Assembly: GCA_002353525.1 (NCBI GenBank)
Contig: DEJV01000011.1
Coordinates: forward strand, 1 to 31,053
Source: Prevotella sp. UBA2739
GTDB lineage: Bacteria; Bacteroidota; Bacteroidia; Bacteroidales; Bacteroidaceae
DNA length: 31,053 nt
Reading direction: 5' to 3'
Shown here: one piece after another, positions 20,138 to 28,120 of the stretch
Layout: each line of letters starts with the position of its first letter
How positions within the stretch are numbered: the stretch's first letter is position 1
Program-made: the position numbers and the translations under genes
The notes under the pieces: model-generated
What the model was told of the DNA's origin: nothing
Database searches by the model: none
Seen by the model: only the letters and a program-made list of their open reading frames with translations

Positions 20138-22594
20138 TCACTGTAAACTCTTCACTTCGACCGCTTCTCCCTTTCGGGTGTCCACATCATACTCATACAC
20201 CTGTTGCAGAGCCCTTTGTGGCAGCTCTTTCAGTTCCGGCGAGTGCAAGGGCGTTTTGATGTCTGCCTGCCGCAGCAAGGGGTTGGGGCATTTGCCGCTG
20301 GCCTTGCGCAGGTTTTTGCCTCTCAACGGCACATACGAACGGAGGCGCAACGTGCCGCCGGCAGTAGAGCGCACGGTAGCCTTCAGCAGTTTCCCGTCTT
20401 TCCACTCCATGTCGACCACGTAGCCGCCACGCGCCTTCAGTCCTCTCACCTTTCCCTCCCTCCATGCGTCGGGCAGCGCCGGCAGCAGATGCACGGCACC
20501 GTCGTGGCTCTGCACCAGCATCTCGGCAATGCCGGCCGCCACGCCAAAGTTCCCGTCAATCTGGAATGGCGGATGCGCGTCGAAGAGGTTAGGGTAGGTG
20601 CGCCCGTCGGGATACTCCTTAGCCAGACTGTCGTTGGGCAGCGGGTGCAGCATGTTCGAGATGATGCGGTAGGCATGGTTGCCGTCCAGCATGCGTGCCC
20701 AGAAGTTCGTCTTCCACCCCAGGCTCCATCCCGTGGCCATGTCGCCCCGTTGCTGCAGGGTGTTCCCTGCGGCTGTGAAGAGGTCCCGATGGCGGTAGGG
20801 CGAAATCTGGTTCGAGGGGTATAGTCCGTAGAGATGCGATATGTGGCGGTGCTGGTCCTTCGGGTCGTCGGCATCCTGCAGCCACTCCTGCAGCTGTCCG
20901 TATCGGCCTATCTGCATGGGTGGCAGCGCGCTGAGGGCCTTCTCATACTTCTTTCGGTCGTCCGCCGACACGCCGCTGTCGTCGCCCAGCGCATCCATGG
21001 CGCCCACCATCTGGCTCAGCACGTCGAACACAATCTGGTTGTCCATCGTCGATCCGGCCGTCACGGTGGTCTTCTTGCCCCGCGGTCCATGTTCGGGCGA
21101 CACGGTAGGCACGGTGACCAGCCATCCGTTGCGCGGGTCACGCTGCAGGTAGTCCGTCAGGAAGTCGGCAGCCCCCTTCATCACCGGCAGCCATCGTTTC
21201 AGGAAAGCCTTGTCGGCCGTGAAGAGATAGTGTTGCCAGATGTGGGTGGTGAGCCATGCCCCACCCGTAGGGAACATGCCCCAGGTGGCCCCGTCCACGG
21301 GAGCGGCGATACGCCACAGGTCGGTGTTATGGTGGGCCACCCATCCCTTGCAGCCATACATCAGCTGTGCCGTGCGGGCACCGGTGACGCTCAGGTCGCC
21401 TATCATCTCGTAGAGCGGCTCTGCCGTCTCGTGCAGGTTGCCCACGTTGGCCAGCCAGTAGTTCATCTCGGTGTTGATGTTAATGGTGTATTTCGAGTCC
21501 CACGGTGCATTGGGCTTATGGTTCCATACACCCTGCAGGTTGGCAGGCTGTCCTCCGGGTTGCGACGAGCAGATGAGCAGGTAGCGTCCGTATTGGAACA
21601 TCAGGGCCGCCATAGCGGCATCGTCGCTGTCGGCAAAGCGCGCCAGTCGCTCGTCGGTAGGCAGTTCAGCCTGTGCCGTCTGTGGCAACGTCAGGCTCAC
21701 ACGGTTGTATTGCCGGGTGTAGCAGGCCGTGTGGTTGCGCACCAGCGTCTTCATCGGCAGGTTCTTGGCGGCCGCCAGGGTGCGGTTGTTACGCTCGGTG
21801 GCATGGCCGCTCACGTCGTGGTAGTTCACGAAGTTGGTGGCCGCCACCACCAGGATGGTGGCCTCGGTGGCCCCGCTCACCTCTATACAGTCGTTCCCGT
21901 CGGTGGTAGTGCCGTCGCTTCTCACCAGCATCTGGCATTCGGCAGTCAGTCCGGCGGCGATGCCCTCATGCTCCACCCCGTCGATGGTGGCCGTCAGCGT
22001 GTGGTCCTTCACCGAGTGGCGTGTGGGCAGCACACACTCATGGCCCACCCTCATGCGCAGCGCCCCTTTCCGGCTCGCCTTGATGTGCATCACGATTACG
22101 TTGTCGGCCAGCGACGCAAAGGTCCGCCTCGTGTAGGTCACGCCCCCTGCCACGTAGCTCACCTCGTGCATGGCCGTGCCCAGGTTCAGCTCGCGTCGGT
22201 AGTTGCTCACCTCCTTCACGTCGGGGAAGTCGACCGTCATGCTGCCCAGCAGCAGGTACTTCATGCCATAAGGCTTTTTGACGAAATACTTGTTGATGAG
22301 CTCGTGGGCCTTCTCCTCCTCGTTGTTGAAGATGTATTGGCGCACCTGTTCCAGGTGTTGCCTTGCCTCGGTGGGGTTGTTGTTGTGTGGCGATCCCGAC
22401 CAGAAAGTCTCCTCGTTCAGCTGCAGTTCCTCGCGCTGCGTGCCGCCAAAGACCATTGCCCCCATGTGGCTGTTGCCGATGGGCAGCGCCTCGTGCCAGT
22501 CGGTTGCGGGCTTCTCATACCAAAGTTTGTACTGTTGTGCGTCTGCGTTGAGGCCTATGGCCAGCAGCAGGAGGGCAAAAAGCATTCTACACAT
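20138..22594 (-). CDS. Glycoside hydrolase family 95 alpha-L-fucosidase
   Basis: 818 residues with a signal peptide (FALLLLAIGLNADA). GH95 enzymes invert alpha-1,2-linked L-fucose (some act on L-galactose). The N-terminal domain shows WYEKPATDWHEALPIGNSHM and WSGSPHNNNP. The (alpha/alpha)6 domain has ININTEMNYW (Asn372 and Asn374, matching the Asn pair that activates water), VSPEHGP with Glu501 as general acid, and FQIDGNFG with Asp680. These parallel N421/N423/E566/D766 of the Bifidobacterium enzyme. All catalytic residues are present. It probably acts in the periplasm or at the surface on host or plant glycans. It is the first gene of a unit with the isomerase-like gene; promoter at 22619-22626. 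Confidence 0.95.
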   Translation of the reverse strand: MCRMLFALLLLAIGLNADAQQYKLWYEKPATDWHEALPIGNSHMGAMVFGGTQREELQLNEETFWSGSPHNNNPTEARQHLEQVRQYIFNNEEEKAHELINKYFVKKPYGMKYLLLGSMTVDFPDVKEVSNYRRELNLGTAMHEVSYVAGGVTYTRRTFASLADNVIVMHIKASRKGALRMRVGHECVLPTRHSVKDHTLTATIDGVEHEGIAAGLTAECQMLVRSDGTTTDGNDCIEVSGATEATILVVAATNFVNYHDVSGHATERNNRTLAAAKNLPMKTLVRNHTACYTRQYNRVSLTLPQTAQAELPTDERLARFADSDDAAMAALMFQYGRYLLICSSQPGGQPANLQGVWNHKPNAPWDSKYTININTEMNYWLANVGNLHETAEPLYEMIGDLSVTGARTAQLMYGCKGWVAHHNTDLWRIAAPVDGATWGMFPTGGAWLTTHIWQHYLFTADKAFLKRWLPVMKGAADFLTDYLQRDPRNGWLVTVPTVSPEHGPRGKKTTVTAGSTMDNQIVFDVLSQMVGAMDALGDDSGVSADDRKKYEKALSALPPMQIGRYGQLQEWLQDADDPKDQHRHISHLYGLYPSNQISPYRHRDLFTAAGNTLQQRGDMATGWSLGWKTNFWARMLDGNHAYRIISNMLHPLPNDSLAKEYPDGRTYPNLFDAHPPFQIDGNFGVAAGIAEMLVQSHDGAVHLLPALPDAWREGKVRGLKARGGYVVDMEWKDGKLLKATVRSTAGGTLRLRSYVPLRGKNLRKASGKCPNPLLRQADIKTPLHSPELKELPQRALQQVYEYDVDTRKGEAVEVKSLQ

Positions 22595-22618
22595 GATGTT
22601 TGTTTTTAGTTACTGCTG

Positions 22619-22626
22619 CAAAGATA
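22619..22626 (-). promoter_or_regulatory. -7 promoter element of the GH95 unit
   Basis: TATCTTTG on the minus strand, 24 nt before the fucosidase ATG. It overlaps the T-tract of the terminator at 22624-22665. Confidence 0.6.
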
Positions 22627-22665
22627 ATAAAAAAGACAGGAAACAACGCAATGTCTCCCGTCTTT
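22624..22665 (-). terminator. Terminator upstream of GH95, overlapping its promoter
   Basis: On the minus strand AAAGACGGGA pairs with TCCTGTCTTT (one G-U) around a 14-nt loop, followed by TTTATTAT. It would stop the transcript of the 47-residue smORF just before the fucosidase promoter. Confidence 0.6.
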
Positions 22666-22753
22666 CGTGAAAAAAGTAATAATAACAACCGTAATATGTA
22701 ATTCTTTATAATGTTGTCAGTGTTCTTTTTTCGGGCTATACTATAGTGGGCAG

Positions 22754-22897
22754 CTAATATATATACGTATTGTAGAACCGGCAGTGGTACATGGGTATTC
22801 CGCTGTATCTGCTGATAAGGTTGCAGTTGGCAACGAGCCTGGTCGCCGTCTTTGCTGCGAGTTGTGCGATGGTTTTCATCTTCTTTATTCTCTTCAT
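22754..22897 (-). CDS. Small hypothetical protein of 47 residues, basic N-terminus
   Basis: I do not recognise the family. It begins MKRIKKMKTIAQLAAKTATR, an amphipathic basic helix, and ends in an aromatic tail with two cysteines (NCNLISRYSGIPMYHC, then RFYNTYIY). Evidence for a real gene: TTG-N20-TATCTTTG at 22955-22985, a strong Shine-Dalgarno (AAAAGGAGATAG) 5 nt from the ATG, and a terminator at 22624-22665. Two six-codon frames (MNQEFK at 22919-22939 and MNKKRR at 22902-22922) precede it and overlap at ATGA; the second contains the Shine-Dalgarno. This suggests translational coupling. The Met at 22879 is an alternative start. Confidence 0.6.
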   Translation of the reverse strand: MKRIKKMKTIAQLAAKTATRLVANCNLISRYSGIPMYHCRFYNTYIY

Positions 22898-22954
22898 TGC
22901 TCTATCTCCTTTTCTTATTCATTTGAACTCCTGATTCATTGTTTTTTGATAGTG

Positions 22955-22985
22955 CAAAGATACAGTCCTCCCATGCATGCAGCAA
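22955..22985 (-). promoter_or_regulatory. Promoter of the 47-residue smORF
   Basis: On the minus strand TTG (22983-22985), 20 nt, then TATCTTTG (22955-22962). This is among the best promoter matches in the window. The leader is about 50 nt and holds two six-codon frames. Confidence 0.7.
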
Positions 22986-23313
22986 GCATTCATTCTTATT
23001 TTCTTCCCAATTAGTTGCGACAACCCCCGATATTTGCGACAAATCCGGCCTTCCGGCCCCAAAATTGTCGCATCCGCTGCCTTATTCTGTATATTTCTAT
23101 AGATTTCTTTCTACAGACTTTTTTGACTTCATGGACTCTTTCCTTGCTTGACATAGTCCCTAAAGTCCTTTAAGTTCGTAGACTATAATATCTCCGTAGA
23201 CAGACTACGGATGGCACTTGGAATCCACTTCTAAAGTTAATAAAATGTAAATTGTGGAAGTATGATGCAGTCTTTCCTGCAAAAAGGGGTTTTATAGGAA
23301 AGAACCTTCTGGT
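22986..23313. other. Intergenic region with TTGCGACAA repeats and a small hairpin
   Basis: Two direct copies of TTGCGACAA at about 23014-23045 and an inverted copy (TTGTCGCA) near 23075 surround ccggccttccggcc. A hairpin CCGTAG/CTACGG is at about 23192-23209. AT-rich sequence follows. I see no clear promoter for the gene at 23314. Confidence 0.45.
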
Positions 23314-24444
23314 ATGAAAGACAAACAGGCGAAGAGAAACGATATTTCCATCCATTTCCTGATGGCCGTGGGCCTGATGGCAATGCTGTCGTCGTGTGCC
23401 ACCCTCATCTCTGGCCCTACCGCGAAAGTCTTTATCGACGGAAGGGTGGATGAGCCCGTGACCATCGTCACGAGCAAGGCGGTCTATACCAACGTAAACC
23501 TTCCCAGGGAAGTGGAGGTGAAGCGCCGTCGTCTCCACGAGCAGCACATCACCATTACTTCGCCCAGCTATGCGTTCAGCGACATTGTCATCCAGCGGTC
23601 ACTCAGTACGATGGCTGTAGTCTGTGCCCTTGTGAACCCGTTCTCGCTGCCCGTAGACATGTTCACCAATGCTGTGAGCGAACCCATGCAGAGACATTTT
23701 TATATTGAGCCCGTGGCCAGACGTGAGCAGGCCGACTCGGTGTGGCGGGCTGACTCGTTGAGGTATGCTGCCCGTGTGGAGGCTTTGCGCAAGATGAAGG
23801 AGCTGCCGGCACGCTATCGTCGTCATGAGCTGAGCGTCGGCGTTGGCTGTGGCGGTAATCAGGCCGACCACGACACACACACGATGGTCCGTGACTATGG
23901 CCGCCGATATGGTTTAGAACCTAGCTTTGAGTGCGGTAATATCTTCGGCGACTCTTACCTCTTTGCCGACATGGAGTATCACTACCGCCTGAACCGTAAG
24001 TGGGAGGTGGGGGCTTTCACCGCTTGGGGTATATCGGGAGAGAGCTATGAGAAATATCCTGAATACCCAAGTGAACCGGGTGCTCCGGAGCTTTCGCTCT
24101 ATCAATATGGCGATGGACATGAGCACTCTCGCTATTTTGCCCTTGCCCCATCCGTGCGATATACGTGGTTTGAGAATCGGCAGACGCGTTTCTATTCGCG
24201 TGTGGCACTGGGATACTTGCGCCATCATCTTATCTTCGGCTATGGTGAGGTGGCATTCTTTGATCCCGAAGCAACGCAACGGGTGTACTCCTTTCACAAG
24301 AATACCGACACCATCAAGCGGAGCATGGCGTGGCAGCTTACCGTTTTCGGCTGTCGTGTGGGAAGCGGCAGCATAGGCATGCAGTGTGAGGTAGGCTATG
24401 GCTGCCTGGGGCTGGTGCGTCTAGGGCTGAATGTTTGTTTCTAG
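23314..24444 (+). CDS. Putative lipoprotein with PEGA-like N-terminus and C-terminal beta-barrel
   Basis: 376 residues. A lipoprotein signal is present (LMAVGLMAMLSSCATL, Cys28). Residues about 33-90 look like a PEGA-type surface-layer domain (GPTAKVFIDGRVDEPVTIV, then NVNLPREVEVKRRRLHEQHI). A hydrophobic stretch follows (MAVVCALVNPFSLPVDMF). From about 175 to the end, alternating aromatic and polar residues (LFADMEYHYRLNRKWEVGAF, YFALAPSVRYTWFE, FYSRVALGYLRHHLIFGYGE) suggest an outer-membrane barrel ending in LNVCF. The function is unknown. It is convergent with the DUF3667 gene, with 34 nt between stops and no visible terminator. Confidence 0.75.
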   Translation: MKDKQAKRNDISIHFLMAVGLMAMLSSCATLISGPTAKVFIDGRVDEPVTIVTSKAVYTNVNLPREVEVKRRRLHEQHITITSPSYAFSDIVIQRSLSTMAVVCALVNPFSLPVDMFTNAVSEPMQRHFYIEPVARREQADSVWRADSLRYAARVEALRKMKELPARYRRHELSVGVGCGGNQADHDTHTMVRDYGRRYGLEPSFECGNIFGDSYLFADMEYHYRLNRKWEVGAFTAWGISGESYEKYPEYPSEPGAPELSLYQYGDGHEHSRYFALAPSVRYTWFENRQTRFYSRVALGYLRHHLIFGYGEVAFFDPEATQRVYSFHKNTDTIKRSMAWQLTVFGCRVGSGSIGMQCEVGYGCLGLVRLGLNVCF

Positions 24445-24478
24445 CAAGGAGGCTTAAAAATATTTCAACGGCATGTTT

Positions 24479-25477
24479 TTACCCCATTGTTTGCATTACG
24501 CTGAAAAGTGTCAGTAGTGCCACGCCCGCCAGCAACAGCACCACTGGCCATAGGCCCCACTGCTGCCAGCGCTTACGGTTGAAGACATCTGTGACGGTCA
24601 GCGACGACACTACCAGCATCAGCAGCATGAAAAGCTTCGGCATCAGCTGCACCCACAGCTTCTGTCCGTCGGCCGACATCAGTTCCACCCGGTTGTTGAT
24701 CAGGATGAATGTCATCAGCAGGAAACTGGCACCCATGGTCACCATGGCAGCCCAGCGCCACAACGTGCCCCACCAGCCATAGCCAAACAACTGCTTGTAG
24801 TCGATGAAGTAAAGCACGGGCACGATGAGCATCACATACAGGTTGGCTACCTCCTGGTCTTCAAAACCTGCCCACGAAAGGAGCAGAAGGCCCAGACACA
24901 GGAACATGAGGAACTGCACACAGAAAAGCACCTGGACGAAGAAACCCTGCGGCAGCGTGTGGCGCTCGCAATGGGGCGCTGAGCGGAACACCCACCATGT
25001 GGGGAGAATGAAGAACAGCGACAGCAACAGCATGGCCCACTGCATCTGACTGAGAATCTTGTCGAGCACATAGCCCAGCCAGTCGTTGCCCATGTAGCCG
25101 CCTTCTTCCCCGCCGGTATCAACAAACCCAGACAGCGACACCAGCAGGGCCACCACGATGAGCATCTTCACCGGAGGGAAACAAACCTGCATCTTTCCGC
25201 TGATATAGTCGCGCATCAGATACCCCGGACGCCACAGCAGCTGCCACAGCGAATAAGAAAGAGAACGGCTGCCCAGTCCCCACAGGTCCAGCACGCTCTG
25301 CCGCACACTCTTCCATGTGAACCGGCCCGCGCTGGCTTTCTGACCGCAGGTGGGACAGTAATTCCCGGTGAACTGTTCTCCACAGTTCAGGCAATGATGC
25401 TGTGTGGTGTCGGTCTTAAAGTCGAGCGGATTTTTTTGCCACTGTCTGAACTGCCTGTATTTTTCTCTGATGCTCAT
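24479..25477 (-). CDS. DUF3667 domain-containing membrane protein
   Basis: 332 residues. A zinc-ribbon-like site CLNCGEQFTGNYCPTCGQ at 29-46 (Cys29, 32, 41, 44) opens the DUF3667 family. A cytoplasmic segment follows (SRSLSYSLWQLLWRPGYLMR, DYISGKMQVCFPPVKML), and then several transmembrane helices, for example MLLLSLFFILPTWWVF and LFMLLMLVVSSLTV. The function is unknown. A good Shine-Dalgarno (AAAGGAGAA) and a TTTG-N19-TATCTTTG promoter precede it. It is monocistronic. Confidence 0.9.
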   Translation of the reverse strand: MSIREKYRQFRQWQKNPLDFKTDTTQHHCLNCGEQFTGNYCPTCGQKASAGRFTWKSVRQSVLDLWGLGSRSLSYSLWQLLWRPGYLMRDYISGKMQVCFPPVKMLIVVALLVSLSGFVDTGGEEGGYMGNDWLGYVLDKILSQMQWAMLLLSLFFILPTWWVFRSAPHCERHTLPQGFFVQVLFCVQFLMFLCLGLLLLSWAGFEDQEVANLYVMLIVPVLYFIDYKQLFGYGWWGTLWRWAAMVTMGASFLLMTFILINNRVELMSADGQKLWVQLMPKLFMLLMLVVSSLTVTDVFNRKRWQQWGLWPVVLLLAGVALLTLFSVMQTMG

Positions 25478-25511
25478 AGGTTTATTCTCCTTTCCCTTTC
25501 ATTTTTCCATG

Positions 25512-25542
25512 CAAAGATAGTGTTTTATTTCACTTGTGCAAA
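25512..25542 (-). promoter_or_regulatory. Promoter of the DUF3667 gene
   Basis: On the minus strand TTTG (25539-25542), a 19-nt spacer and TATCTTTG (25512-25519), a full match to the Bacteroidetes consensus. Confidence 0.75.
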
Positions 25543-25599
25543 ATAATTCTCCTGAAGTTTCGAATGAACTTCATTTGTCGGGCTGTTTGTCTTGAAAGA

Positions 25600-25647
25600 T
25601 TTCAGCCGCAGCTCAACTTGCGGAAACAAGTCGGGTTGCGGCTGAAA
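25600..25647 (-). terminator. Strong hairpin downstream of lpxA
   Basis: TTTCAGCCGCA (25600-25610) pairs perfectly with TGCGGCTGAAA (25637-25647). Inside, ACTTG/CAAGT pairs again around a CGGAAA loop. It lies 19 nt after the lpxA stop. The T-tract after it on the minus strand is weak (TCTTTC), so it may protect the 3' end of the mRNA and not terminate. A second small hairpin (GAAGTT/AACTTC) follows at about 25553-25572. Confidence 0.55.
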
Positions 25648-25666
25648 CAGATAGTAGGGAGAACTA

Positions 25667-26449
25667 TTACATCTTGGTGATGATGCCTTTCTGGGTGGAA
25701 TCGAGGAAGGCAATGATGTTGCGGATTTCCTCGCTGTCGGGAACCTGCTCCTTGATCTGATTGATGGCATCGAAGAGGCTGGTCTGACCGTGGAACACCA
25801 GACGGTAGGCATTGGCGATGTGCTTGAGCACTTTCTCGTCGATGCCGTAGGTGCGGCACATGGTCATGTTGACGCCGCCATAGCCGACGGGATTGCCACC
25901 GGCAATGATGTAAGGAGGAATGTCTTTCGAGAAGGTGGTGCCGGCCTGTACCATGGAACCTTCGCCGACACGGGTGCCGGCATTCTCGATGACCGACGAC
26001 GAGAAGATGACGCCATTGCCAATCTCGCAGTCGCCGGCAATCTTGGTGCCGTAGCCAAAGACGCACTGGTTGCCCACCTTGGTGTCGTGAGAGATGTGGG
26101 CTCCCTCCATGAGGAAGTTGTCGTTGCCGATGACGGTCTGGCAACCGTTGTGGGTGGCACGGTTGATGACTACATTCTCGCGGATGATGTTGTTGTCGCC
26201 GATGATGCATTCCGACTTCTCGCCACGGAAGCTGAAGTCTTGGGGCAGAGCACCGATGACGGCTCCCTGGTGAATCTTGTTGTGACCGCCCATTCGTGTT
26301 CCGTTAAGGATGCTGACGAAGGGGAAGATGATGCAGTCGTCGCCAATCACCACGTCGTTTTCGATATATACGAAGGGGAATATCTTGCAATTGTCGCCGA
26401 TTCGGGCCTTTGGGCTGATTTCGGCTTTAGGACTGATTTCGCTTGCCAT
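25667..26449 (-). CDS. lpxA: Acyl-ACP--UDP-N-acetylglucosamine O-acyltransferase
   Basis: 260 residues, left-handed beta-helix of hexapeptide repeats (IGDNCKIFPFVYIENDVVIG and so on). LpxA adds the first acyl chain to UDP-GlcNAc in lipid A synthesis. Family features: QGAVIGALPQDFSFRGEKS, IRENVVINRATH and AHISHD with His118 and His121 (the latter matching catalytic His125 of E. coli). The C-terminal helical part has IANAYRLVFHGQTSLFDAI. The usual lpxD or lpxC-fabZ neighbours are absent here; upstream genes encode an efflux pump. Some Bacteroidales carry a second LpxA-like protein, so a paralogue is possible. No clear promoter is seen; a near-consensus TAGAATTTG is at about 26587-26595. Confidence 0.88.
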   Translation of the reverse strand: MASEISPKAEISPKARIGDNCKIFPFVYIENDVVIGDDCIIFPFVSILNGTRMGGHNKIHQGAVIGALPQDFSFRGEKSECIIGDNNIIRENVVINRATHNGCQTVIGNDNFLMEGAHISHDTKVGNQCVFGYGTKIAGDCEIGNGVIFSSSVIENAGTRVGEGSMVQAGTTFSKDIPPYIIAGGNPVGYGGVNMTMCRTYGIDEKVLKHIANAYRLVFHGQTSLFDAINQIKEQVPDSEEIRNIIAFLDSTQKGIITKM

Positions 26450-26469
26450 AATTGTTTTGTTTTTTTTAA

Positions 26470-26580
26470 GAGGTGAGGGGAGAGAGGTGAGGGGAGAGAG
26501 GTGAGAGGTGAGAAGTGAGAGATATGCTTTTTAGAAGCAAGAGAGTAAGAAGCAAGAAGCAAGAGATATGCATATACTAA
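26470..26580. repeat. AGGTGAG-type repeats upstream of lpxA
   Basis: Tandem words aggtgag/agaggtgaggggag at 26470-26520 and agaagcaagag words at 26535-26565. The first family is the same as that found inside folK at 12957-12994. The block lies in the leader of lpxA. Confidence 0.65.
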
Positions 26581-26604
26581 TGCTCCAAATTCTATACTCA
26601 TCTA

Positions 26605-26740
26605 TCTACTTGTCAACTCGTCTACTTGTCAACTCGTCTACTTGTCAACTCGTCTACTTGTCAACTCGTCTACTTGTCAACTCGTCCACTTGTCTACTTG
26701 TCTACTTGTCAACTCGTCTACTCGTCTACTTGTCAACTTA
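26605..26740. repeat. Minisatellite of 17 eight-base units (TCTACTTG/TCAACTCG)
   Basis: A 136-nt array of 8-nt units. Five successive copies of the 16-nt pair TCTACTTGTCAACTCG start at 26605, followed by mixed single units. It ends a few bases after the stop of the TolC-type gene. No spacers of CRISPR type. The array would be prone to slippage and lies between the efflux gene and lpxA. Confidence 0.85.
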
Positions 26741-26744
26741 CTAT

Positions 26745-28118
26745 TTACTTCGCGCCTCCTCCAAGAGCCTGATAGAGGTTGACCACGGCCTGCATCTTGT
26801 AGAAGTCGTCGGCCACCTTGGAGAGCTGGGCGTTGAGCAGGCTGCTCTGTGCCTGGATGACCTCCAGATAGCTGGTGGTGCTGCTCTTATAGAGTTGTTT
26901 GGTGTCTTCGACATTCTTCTCGAGCACGGCAATCTGCTTGGCCTCGAGGGCTCCTTTCTCGGCAGAGGAGTTGTAGAGCACCAATGCGTTGCTCACTTCG
27001 CTGCCTGCCTTGAGGATGGTGTTCTGCCAGGTGTTGTAGGCCTGCTCGTACTGCAACTTGGCTACCTTCAGTCCGGCCACAATCTGACCGTGCTGGAAGA
27101 TGGGCTGTACCAGACTGCTTACTGCGCTGAGCAGCATCTTGCCCGGGTTCACCAGTCCGTTCTGGTTGGTGAAGGCGCCTGTGCCGCTGATGGTGATGTT
27201 GGGATAGAAGCGGCTGCGGGCTGTCTGCACGTCGTAGAAGCACTGTGCCAGCGACATCTCGGCGGCATGGACATCGGCGCGGTTGTTGAGCAGCTGGATG
27301 CCTACACCAGTGGAGAGTTTGGTGGGCAGGCTCTGGTTCTCGAGCTTGCCACGGGCGATGGCCTGTGCGGGCTGTCCGATGAGCAGCGACAGCTGGTTCT
27401 CCATCTCGCGGATCTGGCGGCGGATGTCGGCTCCCTGTGCCTGTACGCTATAGTAGGCAGCCTCGGCGCTCTGCACGCTGGTAGAGCGGGCGCGTCCCAG
27501 GTTCATCTGCAGCTTCATCATGTCCCACGTATCCTTAGTGAGGCTAGTCATACCGTTGATGATCTCCATCTGCCGGTCGAGCATGAGCAGCGTGTAATAG
27601 AGATTGGCAATGCCACTGATGATGTTGGTCTGTACCACCGTCTGGTAGTCCTGTGTGGCCAGCAGCTGCATCTGGGCGCTGCGCTTCTGGTTGAGCAGGT
27701 TGCCGAAGAGGTCGACATTCCAGCTGGCCGTGACGGGCAGCGAGTACGACTTGGTGGCGGGAGCACCGTCGAACGAGGCGATGGTGCCCTGCGGTGTGAA
27801 CGACAACGAGGGGATGAAGGCCAGTTTGGCCACTTTCAGGGCCTCGTTCACCATTTTCACATTGAGTGCGGCATTGAGCAGGTCGGGGTTGTTGGCCAGT
27901 CCGCGCTCGATGAGGCTCTGCAGTTGCGGGTCGGTGAAGACGCTGCGCCACGGCATGTTGCCGAAACTGGTGGTATCTTTCACGGCCAGGGTGTCGGTAA
28001 GCGACACGGCGTCGCGCACCAGTCCCTTGGTGTTCACCTCGGGGCGCTCATATTTGTTGTAGAGTCCGCAACTGCTCAGCAGAGCAGTTGCAAGGACCAT
28101 GATTACGATTTTTTTCAT
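26745..28118 (-). CDS. RND efflux outer-membrane lipoprotein (TolC/NodT family)
   Basis: 457 residues. A lipoprotein signal is present (MVLATALLSSCGLYNKYERP, Cys17). Two OEP repeats of long helices follow, for example LVRDAVSLTDT to MPWRSVFTDPQLQSLIERGL, and later NNRADVHAAEMSLAQCFYDV and ARSRFYPNITISGTGAF, which are typical of NodT factors. It forms the outer-membrane channel for an RND pump. The gene starts 2 nt after the stop of the RND pump gene, so translation is probably coupled. The periplasmic adaptor is expected upstream of the pump, right of the window. Confidence 0.95.
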   Translation of the reverse strand: MKKIVIMVLATALLSSCGLYNKYERPEVNTKGLVRDAVSLTDTLAVKDTTSFGNMPWRSVFTDPQLQSLIERGLANNPDLLNAALNVKMVNEALKVAKLAFIPSLSFTPQGTIASFDGAPATKSYSLPVTASWNVDLFGNLLNQKRSAQMQLLATQDYQTVVQTNIISGIANLYYTLLMLDRQMEIINGMTSLTKDTWDMMKLQMNLGRARSTSVQSAEAAYYSVQAQGADIRRQIREMENQLSLLIGQPAQAIARGKLENQSLPTKLSTGVGIQLLNNRADVHAAEMSLAQCFYDVQTARSRFYPNITISGTGAFTNQNGLVNPGKMLLSAVSSLVQPIFQHGQIVAGLKVAKLQYEQAYNTWQNTILKAGSEVSNALVLYNSSAEKGALEAKQIAVLEKNVEDTKQLYKSSTTSYLEVIQAQSSLLNAQLSKVADDFYKMQAVVNLYQALGGGAK

Positions 28119-28120
28119 AC

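Noticed and set aside
20834..22609. 591-codon plus-strand open frame opposite GH95
   Set aside because: It is antisense to a full-length glycoside hydrolase with intact catalytic residues, and its sequence is rich in His/Val/Gln as expected from the complementary codons.
26605..26740. CRISPR array
   Set aside because: Units are 8 or 16 nt with no unique spacers and no cas genes nearby.
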